NCBI GenBank assembly: GCA_000818945.1
Contig: KN805441.1
Location: 1 to 64,000, forward strand
DNA length: 64,000 nt
DNA from: Schizochytrium sp. CCTCC M209059
Taxonomy: Eukaryota > Sar > Bigyra > Thraustochytrida > Thraustochytriidae
Direction of reading: 5' to 3'
Program-made: the position numbers and the translations under genes
Shown: piece by piece, positions 9,800 to 20,377 of the stretch
How the letters are laid out: every line of letters begins with the position of its first letter
Numbering within the stretch: the stretch's first letter is position 1
Notes under the pieces: model-generated
The model's database searches: none
What the model saw: the letters and a program-made list of their open reading frames with translations, nothing else
What the model was told of the DNA's origin: nothing

Positions 9800-10886
9800 G
9801 TGCAGTGCGACCCTGTTCACGTCAAGTGGGCCCTTTACGAAGGCTCTGCAAGGCTTGACCTGCAGGACAACGGTGGATGGGTGCGCTCATGACCGCGTGC
9901 CGCTACGAGCAGCCCGACACGGCCGAGTTGCTCATCGAACGCGGGGCCAAGCTTGAGCTGCAGACTAGCAATGAATACACCGCGCTCCTATATGGTGGTG
10001 TGTCAGCAGCCAAAAGGGATCGCATCACACCGCGGGTCTCCTGCGCTGCATCAAATGCGCTGCATCATATGTTCTGTTACGTGGCCGGCGCCGATCTAGA
10101 TTTGAAGATCATGACGTGCTGCCGCTGGCCAAGAGAAAAACTCGCGCCAATGCCGTCGCGTTCCTGGAGTTCGCGACGGCGTCGGAGATGGCGGGGCTCC
10201 TGCTGGGCGATTTGCAGTAGCCGCGGAGTCTCGTGGTGAACTTTTACGAGGAGGGCCTGCGCACGAAGAGGATGTGCTCGGTGCTGCAGGACGTGGACCT
10301 CCAGGCGATGGGCGGGAGCTCGTCGCTGAAGCGGCGCATGATCTCGAACGAGTTCAGCTCAAACGCTGCTCAGGTCCCGCAAAAGTCGCCGCCCGGGCGC
10401 GTGTCGCGGCGGCTGGTGCGCGTGGCGCGGCGCGGCGCATTTCGGGCATTTATCAGTACACCCTGCTTTCCTCACGCTCGACTGGGGCGGGGATGGTGCA
10501 AACCACGAGTTCGTGAGCTCGGTGAACGCAAAGCTCCGAGGTCACGTAGTTTGATGAGGATCGCCTCTCTTGCGACACTGTTCAGCATCACGCAAGGCAT
10601 TGAGAACTCGTGCAATGTGGTGGTCTACATCACGTAGCGGTGCATTGGAAAGCTGCAAAGCGATGATGAAGGTTTTTGCAAGGAGGAGTTTCTCGCGGCG
10701 ACGCGTGTTCGCAGCACGCGCAACATGATCACCGTTGTCGTGGACCCAGCAATGCTCGACACGTCGTTGTGGCGAGGATCCCTGCAGCTCAAGCTTGATG
10801 GCCATCTTTACATCGACTTTACGACGCCAGCCAAACGCGAGGAGATCTTCCCATCTCTTTCTCTTTTGGAACGTATCAATGCTTGA
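9800..10886 (+). pseudogene. Ankyrin-SAM-TIR gene relic
   Basis: Protein pieces in alternating frames on the plus strand spell a decayed multidomain gene. At 9840-9990 an ankyrin unit is split by a frame change: ARLDLQDNGGW, then ALMTACRYEQPDTAELLIERG and AKLELQTSNEYTALLYG. A second hint is GADLDLK at about 10088. At 10235-10350, NFYEEGLRTKRMC and VLQDVDLQAMGG resemble the end of a SAM domain. From 10478 comes TIR-like code in three frames: DWGGDGANHEFVSSVNAKLR, then FDEDRLSCDTVQ, then ITQGIENSCNVVVYIT. The last piece hits TAG at 10636, after which the frame continues with DEGFCKEEFLAATRVRSTRN, VVVDPAMLDTSLWRGSL and YIDFT before TGA near 10886. At least four frameshifts and one stop make it a pseudogene. 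SAM-TIR pairing recalls SARM1-type proteins. Confidence 0.7.
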
Positions 10887-12281
10887 GCCTGATGCATGCA
10901 TCCGGAAGCGAATCTAATCTGATTCGAAGGCTATCATGAGAAACAGACGCCGCACGGGCACAATGAAATGTTATGTTTGTTCTTATAGCTGCAACGTGTG
11001 ATGAAAGAGACAAGCGTCAGCTCACACGATATTCGGAGAAGCTACGGCACTTTCCGCGAAGGATGACGTTCTCTCCGAACGAAACAGCAGCAGCACCGAG
11101 GGTCTCAACGAGCATTAGAAGCTGCGTTGTCATCAGGCAGTTTCTGTGGCAGTTTGGGAACGAACAAAACCAAGCAGATCGAGTACTGTACCAATACAGA
11201 GCGTTTCGGCGATACCAAATATGAGTTCGTTGTTTCATCGCACTCTCGATTCCCAAATTATAGCTGCTACATAGATTTGCCTGGGTTATGGAGGGAACGG
11301 TTTGAAGACTAGCCTCGAATAAACACCCAATGATTACGATTTCGCGCTTACGCTACTTTTCTCAGGATGTAGGCCTCCTTGTGTCAGTGTTTATATAGTT
11401 ATGTTTCCCTGATTACAGTACATTCGATCATACCACGTGGGCAACTCCTCATCTCATTCGCACTGAGCAGAAAAGTCACGTAGGGCCGGGTTAGTAGTGT
11501 GATAGGGGACTGCACGCGAAGTCCCGGTGTTGAATGTTTTTTTTTGCATTGTTTTTTTGCCGGAATTAGGTTCTGCTGTCCCGCCGAGCTTAGGCTGTAA
11601 CACTTGGATAAGCAAGTTTTAGTTTGCAGACCGAGTGCTTCGACTTCTAGGTGACCTCTGCAAGTTTCGTGCCGATAATAAGGGGAAGTCGCGATTGCTT
11701 GGATTGCAAAAGCATTGAAGCTAGAGCTGGGAATTTATCTGGGTGTGGTGGTATTGTAACAAATCAAACGTAAAACTCGGCGGACTTTTTGCCGCGAATA
11801 AGCGAATGAGCTAGGGATCTCGGCATAGGTCAAATCCTTCGTTGATGAACAGAGTTTGCGTGACTGACCCGTGAAGCTCAATGATTTTCGGGCCTCTTGC
11901 TGACAGGTTTGAACAATCTCTACTTGAGGCCATGACCCTTGTTATTAAGCTGCTCTCGTACGTGCATACTTACTCTGGATTCCCCCTATACATAGCGTTG
12001 AACACGTCGGAAGCAACGTAGAAAAGAATGATGCCCATTCACTGCAGCCGCGCCATGGCGAACCATGCAGCGCACGCGCGCAATTCTTGGGACACACGCC
12101 GACGATTCGCCTTTTCAAATGCCTCACGCCTCACGCCGCACGCCGTACGCGGACAGTTGAAAGCGCACATGCCTTCAGTCGCGCTGAGTTTCCTTCTCCT
12201 CACGGTCAGGCTGTAAGACGAACTTCTTGTATTTACTGTCAGGTGCTGCGCACGTGCAACGCATTCTGCGCAACGCATTCT
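10887..12281. other. Intergenic stretch, nothing recognised
   Basis: I see no open frame with a recognisable domain in this 1.4 kb. It contains T-rich runs near 11535-11565 and no obvious repeat family. Confidence 0.4.
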
Positions 12282-12443
12282 GCGCAACTCAAATTGTTAG
12301 CGCAACTCGAATTGTTTGCGCAACACAAATTGTTAGCGCAACACAAACTGCCGGCGCAACACAAATTGTGAGCGCAACGCGAACTGTGAGCGAAACGCAA
12401 ATTGTTAGCGCAACGCAAATTGTTAGCGCAACGCAATCTGCTA
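12282..12443. repeat. 18-bp minisatellite, 9 units
   Basis: Nine consecutive units of the form gcgcaacacaaattgtta start at 12282, 12300, 12318 and so on to 12426, with one to five differences per unit. Two shortened forerunners (gcgcaacgcattct) precede it at about 12254-12281. Since 18 is a multiple of 3, all frames stay open (repeats such as LLAQHKL or TIVSATQ), but there is no start context or flanking protein. It lies about 420 bp beyond the 3' end of the minus-strand NLR-like gene. Confidence 0.9.
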
Positions 12444-12862
12444 CTTCGCAAAAAAGTTGGCATCAGGCTATTCATGACCCACCCCATTGTGTCTGAGAAA
12501 AAAACAAGATGTGGAAGAAAAGGGCAAAAATGGCCGCAATTTCGTCTACGCCAACTTGGCCAATTTATGTCTACTGCAATTGAAGTCAAACGAGCTGACC
12601 TTGACACTCTCGTCATTCCAACCAACCAAGCCATCAATCAATCATGAATTACTAGTAAAAAAGGGGAACAAGAGGGAAATATTTCGCGTTTATCGGTTCA
12701 TGAAACCTCGGCATACCCCATGATACATCTATCCTCAACGTATTGTGAAGAAATAAGACGTGCTGGGTGCAGAGAGCAGCTGTTAAAATGATATTCAAAG
12801 ACAACAATCGTTCTGTTGAACAGTCATGTTGACGCGCCAACGTTTGTGTAAGGTAAATGGAA

Positions 12863-15800
12863 TTAAAGCATTTGACTTGAGGTGGGCGGATCGGAGTTGC
12901 TGGCAAGACGCAGAATATGGAGCGCGCCGCTCTCATCGAACAGAGCAAGCGAGTCAGTCACTGCGCTGTTGGGGCTGTGCAAAAGACGCTGAACAGGATT
13001 TGGCAGCGTCATGTAGGCGCCCGTTCCGCGGTGCTCAACGCGTTTGCCGCCAGCAGACACAACCCAGAGCCTTTGTGTCTCGGCGTCGTCGTCGTCGTCG
13101 TCGCCGCCGCCGCCCCGGAGAGCTTCCTCGGACACCGCGACTCCTGCAAGAGAGTCGCTCAAGAGTTCCGAGGTTTCGCGGCTCCACTCGCGGCACGATC
13201 CGCTGCTGCAAATTGTAATGAGTTTGTCGTCATCCACCTTGACCCTTGTGACCATGCTGTCGTGGCCTTCGAGTACGGCAACACATTCGTTCGTCTCTCG
13301 AAGCCAGACGCGGGCAGTGCGGTCCTTGCTTCCCGTGAGAATGATCTCATCGTCCATGTCGACACAGCGCACGAGGCCGCGGTGGCCAACGAGCTCTTGG
13401 CTCGAAAAATTCTCTCGTGAAAAAACCTGCACTGAGCCACTCGCGAGGGCCGCGACAAGGAGTGAATTATCCATGGCCAGGTCCCAGACATCGTCGCACG
13501 GTAGCGTGCGTACGGGCAAACCGGTTTCTGCATCCCAGAACCTAATGCTGCCCTTGGCTGCGCTCACGATAAGATTTGCTCCCTTGTCGCGTCCGACAAA
13601 GGAGACTGGGTGTTCATGACGGCCCCAGGGGCGATGGACCTCGCGCAGCGTATTTTTACCCCCGGGCAGGAGCAGGGTGTTTCCGTCCACGGCAAGGTGC
13701 ATTGGCGTGTTGCCTCCAAGAAAGACTTTGTGGATAAAGGCGCCCGTGGAGAGCGACCAAATGTGAATGTGCTGCGCGTCTGCCGAGACGGCGAGTCCGT
13801 CCGCCGCCACGTCAAAGGCGACAACGCCCAGCTTGTGTCCATCGTACTCGAGCAGGCAGACTGCGGTTTCTTCACTCTCCTCGTCCTCATCCTCGTTCTC
13901 CTCCTCTTCGTCTTCGTCTTCGTCATCCTCGTCGTCGTCTTCGTCCAAAGGTGGGACTACCTTCCAGATGCGAACGACACGATCATCGAGGCCGCAGGTG
14001 ACAAGTGTGGCGCCATGCAGACGGACGGTCGTGAGCGAGGTCTCGCGGGTCTTGATACGCCTCCGAGGCGTGTCGTCGCCATGAGCAATATCCCCACGGT
14101 AGTGCAGGTAGGCAGCACCGTCGGCGCGGCCAACCGCGACCCAGGTATCATCAATATCGAGAGCCACGACAGGCGAGGTGGACGACTGGATGACGCGCAC
14201 GCACTTGTGCGAGGCGCGCGACCAGAACATGACACAACCGTCCTTAGCCCCGCTCACAATATAGCTCTCTGTGAGGCAGACCTTGGTGACCTCGTTAGCG
14301 TGTCCGCGCAAGGTGTGCAAGCAGGCGCCCGAGGCGAGCGACCAAACCTTGATGGTGCGATCGACCGACCCGCTCACCAAGACATCATCGTCCATCGCCA
14401 GGGTGTTGCAAATGCCATCGTGGCCGCGAAAGATGCGAAGGGATTTCAAAGTGGAGCGGCTGTACACCCGAAGCGTCGAGGCGGCGTGCATGGCGACGAG
14501 ATCGCCCCAGACGACCGCGGCCTGGACGTTGGTGACGGGTGCGAACTGAAAGGGTTCGAGCTCTGGGCAAGCGCTGAGGCTTGGAGCCACGGTTTGCAGC
14601 CAGACATCGGGCGCAAACTCTTCAAGGTTGACGCGCATCGGGTGCCCAGGGGGCAGACGGCCGACCATTTGCGCGGCCAGCTCCGTGGGATCGCGTTCAA
14701 TGACGTCGGCAGCCTCTTCGAGTGCACGAACCACGTCGGCGCATTCACGAAGGCTAGGCGAGTTGATGACGGAGTCGTGGTCATAGGTGTCGGCGGTTTG
14801 CGTCGCTTCGACGAGAGAACCCGCCCCGCTTGAAGAGGAAAGCGAGGTCACGGACCGCCGGGGCTCAGCTTCCGGTTCGCCGCGGGGTGGCGCAAAGACA
14901 TCAGATGCCGCCGCGTCGAAAAAGGTCTCCTTGCAGTCCTTGACGAAGTTGTGTGGAGACACGTTGAGCAGGCGAAAGGTGTAGCTCAAGAGCTCAAAGT
15001 CACCAATGATGCGGGCGGCCACGGAGCGCAGATTGGCGCGGCAGAGATGGTAGACAGCGTTACGGGCTGCAGTTTCGTCGTTGATATAGTTGTTGCGAAA
15101 GATGCTGGAGAGCGCGTGATGTCCCGCGAGCGGGTCGATGCGAAGATCCTCGGGGGTGTCGGGCTGCATGAGGATTTTGGCAATGGAGCTGTGGACAAAG
15201 CGGACCTTGTCCTCGACAAGGTCAAAGAGAGGGTCCATGTCTGCGATTGTGAGAAAGGGGACGGCGTCGGCGGAAAGTCGCAACGGCATCGGCTCGCGCG
15301 CCACGCAGACCGCGGCGAGCATGTCGCGGCGCATTTGCATGTCGACGCCGTCACCAACAAACTTGCGCAGGAGCATTATCAGGTACGCTGACTGGTCCGT
15401 GGGGACCTCTTTCAGGCCACGGACAGTCTTTTCTGCCGTGAGAAACCGCGCGCGCAAAAAGAGACCCCGCGCGCGCTCTCTGGCCACCGTTGCAGCGTGC
15501 CGCGGAAGGCGGGAAAGGTAGGTGCGCAGAAACAGCTCGATGTCGGCCTGGTTCTTTTGCTGCTCGAGGTCGATCTCCATCGTGACAAAGGACGCGGCCA
15601 AGGGGGGCGTCTGGCTCGAGAGGCTCACCACGGTGCCCAACCAAGGCGGCATAAAGTTGTCCCACTTGTTGTGCAAGAGGTCGAGCAGCGACCGGGCGTC
15701 ATGGGGGCTAAGTTCCTCGATACCATCAAGTACAATGTACGCTTTGCCCTTGGGCTTAACGGGCAAGTACCGCAACGGTGCTGCAATCCATTTTTTGAAG

Positions 15801-17203
15801 AGTTGTTTGCGTCCAAGCGTTTTGGGGGGGGCTTTCTCGGCATTCTCGCGTTGCAAAATGGCGTCGAGGGCTTCGTGGAAGCCAGGGATGGTCCCGCAGA
15901 GTTGGGCTGCGAGGGTGCGTACCATGCTTTCGACGGAGCAACTCGCGGCATCTTCGCGTCGAAAGAAAAAGGCGCCGGCCACGAGTGGCGGCATATCGTA
16001 GGATAAACTCCCAAGGCTGACCACGGTGGCATTGCTGCGGCGCGAGGCGCGCATGGAGAATCGTTGCATGAGCGACTTGCGTTTGCCCGTTCCCGCCTCT
16101 TCCTCTGGACTGCCATCTGGCCTGTACATTCGGCCCGAGGCAATGCCAGGCTCCGAGGATGCGCCGTGAGAGCCAGCATCAGAGGCGACTGATGCTACTG
16201 CTGCTGATGTGGAGAATTCAGGGTCGGGAATGATGTCTTCTCCCGCTGCCGCAGTGGTGCTACTGGCTTCTCCTTGGTCATCGTCGCCGTTGTTGCTGTT
16301 GCTGTCGTTCTTGTTGCCATCATCATCATTGTTGTCGTCATCATCGTCGTCGTCGTCATTGGTCCGATGCGAGACGCTCGGCGAGGGTTTACGCGCAAAG
16401 AGCTCATCAAGAGCCTGGGCCGTCAAGGTCGTCTCGGGCTGGGACGGCACAGCTAGCTCGCGATAGGTCGACGCCGGATTGTGCAGCAGACCTCGTAGGC
16501 AGAATTGGGCGAGAAAGACGGACTTGCCCGCGCCCGAGGGCGCCTGCAGCGAGAGGCGGGCGGCGCGTTCTCCGCTCGAGACCTCGCGAAGCTTGTCGAC
16601 GAGCACCGTGTGCAGCCAGCTGCGCGTGCCGGCGAGGGCCTCGTCCGAGATGCGGCGGACTGTGCGGAGCATGCTGGTCGATCTTTCCTTGTCGGCAAGA
16701 TTGGCGCTCGCAGGTACGCTCTTGAGGACACCTTGATCCTCGGCCTTCTCCAAGAGGTCCATGAGCTGGTCCGTGGCCTCATAGACCTTGGCGTTGGACG
16801 TGAGGTCAACGATGGGCCTGGCGCCAAAGGCCTCGCGCAGACGGCGCGGCCACGTCTTTCTGTCCAGCAGCGAGGGGTCGAGAATGACAGGGACGGTGCG
16901 CGCCGTGCCGCGTAGCATGGTGCCCAAGGTAAAGTCGAGCATTTCCTCGGCGCCGCCGGCCGTCGTGGACGTTCCGCGGACAAAGTCCACGTACGTTTGG
17001 GTGACGAGCGGCACGAAAAAGTGGGCCAGGTCCATGGACGCGCGCGGTTCGTCCTCCTCTTCGCCCGACCTATCGAGGACCTTGACCCTCCCGTCTTCCC
17101 TCAGCGCGCTCACGAAGGCCTCGGCCAGCTGCAGGTACGCCATGTCCCCGGCAGGCGCCTCAGCCGGCGACACCCGCGACACGTACACATTCACCGCGCG
17201 CAT
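12863..17203 (-). CDS. Intact TIR-NACHT-WD40 protein (NLR/STAND-like receptor)
   Basis: This is a single exon of 1446 residues starting at ATG 17203. Residues 1-155 are TIR-like (VNVYVSRVSP, AHFFVPLVT, VPVILDPSLLD, W118). A linker with GTRSWL at 192-197 leads into NACHT: Walker A APSGAGKS at 221-228 and Walker B YIVLDGIEEL at about 489-498. The NACHT is split by an insert (about 270-400) that starts Asp/Asn-rich and becomes Ser/Ala-rich. Helical STAND linkers follow (about 560-870). From about 880 to 1400 come WD40 blades (VLVSGSVDRTIKVWSL, YIVSGAKDGCVMFW, IILTGSKDRTARVW). These are divergent from one another, unlike the homogenised array at 6551-8100. A Glu/Asp run of about 30 residues interrupts the propeller. 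By family, this would be a nucleotide-switched cytosolic sensor that signals through TIR. Its TIR lacks the CxxEF helix of the locus at 3952, so NADase activity is doubtful. It is convergent with the relic genes upstream and is the only member here with all ATPase motifs. Confidence 0.85.
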   Translation of the reverse strand: MRAVNVYVSRVSPAEAPAGDMAYLQLAEAFVSALREDGRVKVLDRSGEEEDEPRASMDLAHFFVPLVTQTYVDFVRGTSTTAGGAEEMLDFTLGTMLRGTARTVPVILDPSLLDRKTWPRRLREAFGARPIVDLTSNAKVYEATDQLMDLLEKAEDQGVLKSVPASANLADKERSTSMLRTVRRISDEALAGTRSWLHTVLVDKLREVSSGERAARLSLQAPSGAGKSVFLAQFCLRGLLHNPASTYRELAVPSQPETTLTAQALDELFARKPSPSVSHRTNDDDDDDDDNNDDDGNKNDSNSNNGDDDQGEASSTTAAAGEDIIPDPEFSTSAAVASVASDAGSHGASSEPGIASGRMYRPDGSPEEEAGTGKRKSLMQRFSMRASRRSNATVVSLGSLSYDMPPLVAGAFFFRREDAASCSVESMVRTLAAQLCGTIPGFHEALDAILQRENAEKAPPKTLGRKQLFKKWIAAPLRYLPVKPKGKAYIVLDGIEELSPHDARSLLDLLHNKWDNFMPPWLGTVVSLSSQTPPLAASFVTMEIDLEQQKNQADIELFLRTYLSRLPRHAATVARERARGLFLRARFLTAEKTVRGLKEVPTDQSAYLIMLLRKFVGDGVDMQMRRDMLAAVCVAREPMPLRLSADAVPFLTIADMDPLFDLVEDKVRFVHSSIAKILMQPDTPEDLRIDPLAGHHALSSIFRNNYINDETAARNAVYHLCRANLRSVAARIIGDFELLSYTFRLLNVSPHNFVKDCKETFFDAAASDVFAPPRGEPEAEPRRSVTSLSSSSGAGSLVEATQTADTYDHDSVINSPSLRECADVVRALEEAADVIERDPTELAAQMVGRLPPGHPMRVNLEEFAPDVWLQTVAPSLSACPELEPFQFAPVTNVQAAVVWGDLVAMHAASTLRVYSRSTLKSLRIFRGHDGICNTLAMDDDVLVSGSVDRTIKVWSLASGACLHTLRGHANEVTKVCLTESYIVSGAKDGCVMFWSRASHKCVRVIQSSTSPVVALDIDDTWVAVGRADGAAYLHYRGDIAHGDDTPRRRIKTRETSLTTVRLHGATLVTCGLDDRVVRIWKVVPPLDEDDDEDDEDEDEEEENEDEDEESEETAVCLLEYDGHKLGVVAFDVAADGLAVSADAQHIHIWSLSTGAFIHKVFLGGNTPMHLAVDGNTLLLPGGKNTLREVHRPWGRHEHPVSFVGRDKGANLIVSAAKGSIRFWDAETGLPVRTLPCDDVWDLAMDNSLLVAALASGSVQVFSRENFSSQELVGHRGLVRCVDMDDEIILTGSKDRTARVWLRETNECVAVLEGHDSMVTRVKVDDDKLITICSSGSCREWSRETSELLSDSLAGVAVSEEALRGGGGDDDDDDAETQRLWVVSAGGKRVEHRGTGAYMTLPNPVQRLLHSPNSAVTDSLALFDESGALHILRLASNSDPPTSSQML

Positions 17204-18144
17204 CTCTCCTTTTCCTCCTTCTCCTCCTCCTTCTCCTCCTCCTCCTCCTCGCCCTCGCCCTCGCCTCGCCCGCCCTGCTCGTCGCGCGTCGCGTCGCGTG
17301 CACGTGCCGCGGCGGTGCGCTCTCCGCCTTCTCCTCGCGTGCCTCTCTCACTCACTCAGGCGAGAGGGACGAGAGGCACGAGCAGAGAAGGGAGGGAGGG
17401 ATGCGAGGCAGCGCGACCACCTCCTCCTCCTCCTCCTGGCCGCCGTCCGCGCGAGCGAGCGAGCGAGCGAGCGAGCGAGCGAGGGAGGGAAAGGGGAGGG
17501 GGCCCGGGTAGCCGCGCGCCGGCGCGAGCGGGCCGGGCGATGCCGGGCGCGGCCTTGCCGCTGGTCTGCTGCTGCAGCTGCAGGTACAGCGAGGGGCGAG
17601 GCAAGCAAGCAAGCGAGCAAGCGAGCGAGCGAGCGAGTGCTCCTTCGCGCTCTCCCTCTCTGGGCCGCCGCGCTGGTCCTCTCCTCTCCTCTCCTGGAGA
17701 AGGCTGCTCTGCAGCTGCACCAGCCTCGAGCAGCGGCCTCAAGTCGTCGTCGAGCGGCCAGCCGGAGGAGAACGCGGACTGCGCCGTGTAGTGCCCAAGT
17801 CGGCCAGGTGGTGCAAGGAAGTGACGGCCTGGCAATGGCAACCAATGGCGACTTGAAGGTGGCTATGGCTGGCTCTGCTGGCAACAGCAGCAAACGGCGG
17901 CGGCAACTGCAACAAACGATTCGAACAATAGGGACGGACGGCCCTGCACGTGCCGCGTTGCGCGTGTGCGCGCACATGTACTATGTGTGAGTATACGTGT
18001 GCGTGTGTGCGAGTGTGCGTGGACGCGATGAGTAATGGCAAGCGACGGGCGACTTGCTACTTGTCGTGCCATCATGTTAGGTCACGACAGGCGCAGCTGC
18101 AGGCAGTGGCGGCCACTGGAGGCTTGTTTTGGAAAAGTATGGAG

Positions 18145-18204
<60 letters not shown>

Positions 18205-19423
18205 AGCAGTGGTAGACTATAATAGTAGAGTGGGCCGAGCAGCCAGCTGGCTGGTGGTGTATATAGAGGCAGCTGGCTGCTGGGATGCGCCAAAAGTAAA
18301 GTCAATCAAGATTGGGCTGTCGATCTGATCTTCGTCTGTTCCCTCGCTCGTATCTTCGTCTCTAGAATCTTTATCCCTTCCCATCAAGTTGCAGCTGCAG
18401 CGAGCCAACCTCTCCAACTTCGACTTCAACTTCAAAGCTAAGCTCAACCTTGCAGGCAACCTTGCAGGCTGTTCTCGGAAACTACGCCCGCGGCGGCGCG
18501 TTGCACAGCGACACCACGACGACGTCCTCCTTCCGCCTCCCGCGCAGCTGCGAGCCAGCCAGCTTGCTGCTTTTGCGGCAGCGTCTCCATCTTGTCTCTG
18601 CTCCTGCTCCCCCAAGTTCTCGCTCCCGTCTCTTCTCCCCTGCAGCACACCGCGGTCGCCTTTCTTTCCTCCGTCCGTCGGTGCCCCTCTCCGCGGGCTC
18701 CCTCGCGGCGCGATCCGCGCGGAACCCGAGGGAGGCGCGCCGAGCATTCACTGTCAACTATAACAACCCGTATAAGTTGAACGAACGATCCGGCACAACG
18801 AACTCGGAAATCCGAAGCAGCAGAACTGCAAAACAGCGGCCAGGAGCGAAGACAGCGGCCGCGGATCCCCGTCCGTGCTCGCGCTCGTTCCCTGCGTGCC
18901 TTCCTCCCTTCCTTCGCGCCTTCGTTCGTTCGGGCCAGCGCCCGCGCGCTCGGCCGCGACGCGCCTGCCGCTGCCGCGCGCCTGAACCTCGGCTTCGCAG
19001 CCACCAAGGAGGGAGGCCTGAGGAGGAAGGCCGCGAGCAGGCCTTCCCTCGCGTCGATCGCCCGGCTCTCCGCACTCGTTTCCGCCCTCCCTCCCTCCCG
19101 CCCTCGCTCCCGCCCTCGTGCGCTCTCGAGCGCCGCGAGAACGTGGCTCGGGCCGCCCGCTCTTTCGCTCGCGAGCTGCTCGGCCGGGCGGGCGAGAGAC
19201 GGCGGGAGGAGGAGAGGAAGCAAGGCAAAGCAGAGTCGAGCGGGACGAGCAGCCAGCCCAGCCCAGCCCGGCCGAGCAGGCGAGCAAAGAGGCAAAGAGG
19301 CAAAGAGGCAGACAAGCAAGCGGACTTTCCTGCACGGCGAGCGCGACGCAGCGAGCGGCGGCAGCAGACACAGAAGCAGAGTCGCGTGGACGCGCGAGGC
19401 GAGACACGCCCGCCGGGACCAGG
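17204..19423. other. Low-complexity intergenic and promoter region
   Basis: This is the 5' flank of the minus-strand NLR-like gene and of the small plus-strand gene at 19424. It holds CTC/TCC runs (17210-17260), GAGC tandems (about 17450-17485), a TATATAGA-like element at 18258-18265 and dense GC repeats. Long open frames on both strands here are compositional artefacts without domains. Confidence 0.5.
18144..18206. repeat. (AGCA)n tetranucleotide microsatellite
   Basis: About 15 uninterrupted copies of aagc form a pure microsatellite. The same motif recurs at 28110-28170, between the two NhaC genes. Confidence 0.95.
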
Positions 19424-19726
19424 ATGCAGTGCTTCCCGCTGGCCTCCTCGCTGATGTGGCTCGGCAAGCCGCGGCGCAAGGCCGAGAAGCGAGACACGGC
19501 GCTCTCGGTGGGATCATGCGACACCCTCTCGAGCCACGGGACAGGGTTCTCGAGCGGAGAAACGCGCATGCGCGGGGACAGCTGGGCCAACATGGACATG
19601 GAGAGCCTCGCCGAGCTCAGGGAGCGCGTGCTCCTGGAAAAGCAGCAGCTGGCCAAGCGCAAGCAGTCGCAGCAGAGCGGATTCGCACACGGACAGAGCC
19701 AGGTGCAGCACACAGGGGACCGATGA
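19424..19726 (+). CDS. Small hypothetical protein, 100 residues
   Basis: The ATG at 19424 (context accaggATGc) opens a 100-residue frame ending in TGA at 19724. The N-terminus is MQCFPLASSLMWLGKPRRK. A Ser/Thr-rich middle follows, then a likely amphipathic helix (MESLAELRERVLLEKQQLAK) and a Gln/Ser-rich tail. I do not recognise the family. It is supported by balanced composition after a long low-complexity leader, a compact frame, and convergent placement with the Nudix gene. The Cys near the N-terminus could be an acylation site, but nothing proves it. The upstream open frame continues without stop into low-complexity sequence, so the exact start is uncertain. Confidence 0.4.
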   Translation: MQCFPLASSLMWLGKPRRKAEKRDTALSVGSCDTLSSHGTGFSSGETRMRGDSWANMDMESLAELRERVLLEKQQLAKRKQSQQSGFAHGQSQVQHTGDR

Positions 19727-19739
19727 CAAGCGGCCTTGC

Positions 19740-19763
19740 CCCCCCCCCCCCCCCCCCCCCCCC
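19740..19763. repeat. Poly-C tract of about 24 bases
   Basis: An uninterrupted run of C lies 13 bases after the stop of the small gene. Runs of this length are prone to slippage and to sequencing error. The 600 bases from here to 20377 otherwise show nothing but the presumed 3' regions of two convergent genes. Confidence 0.9.
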
Positions 19764-20377
19764 GCCTGAACAAGACAAAATGAACATCAATACCGCCGCA
19801 GGCTCGAGGGACAACCCGCCATGTGCGAAACCGGGTCGACGCGGGGCGAAATCATGCGAAACGAAAGTATAGTATAGCACCAACTCTACTGCAACATTAC
19901 GAAACGAAACGGCCAGCCCTAGCCCAGTTGTAGTAGGCTACCACTAAAAAGCCACCATCCCATTTTTTCATTACCCATGTACTATATCCCGTTACCAAAG
20001 GCACGCGAGCAGGCCCAAACCATCTCAACAAACAACACAGAAAGGAAGAAGTCTCGTTTGCCGACAAAGTAACGTCGTAGTTACGCGTCATGGCAGCGGT
20101 GAACGGACAAAAAAAAATTAATCTTTTTCTTTATAACCGAGACAGAAAAGAGGACGCGCGAACGAGCGCGATGCTAAGACTACATGATGGGCGGCGCGCA
20201 GACGGTTTCGAAAGCAACCGACTTTTCTCTCGTTCGCCGTGCTCTGGCTTGCGACAGGCTGCACCGATCGACCGAATGGGAAACTTTTCTTGTTTCATGT
20301 GTCCCCTTTTCAAACAATGTTCAGTTGCTCGCTTCCTCCCTCAATCATTCACTTCATTCACGCACGCACACACGCAC

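Noticed and set aside
12282..12443. CRISPR-like array
   Set aside because: The units are contiguous without unique spacers, and the context is eukaryotic.
13610..17990. Plus-strand open frames of about 400 codons opposite the intact receptor gene
   Set aside because: They are antisense shadows of GC-rich coding sequence with no domain; the minus-strand gene has all NACHT and WD40 motifs.
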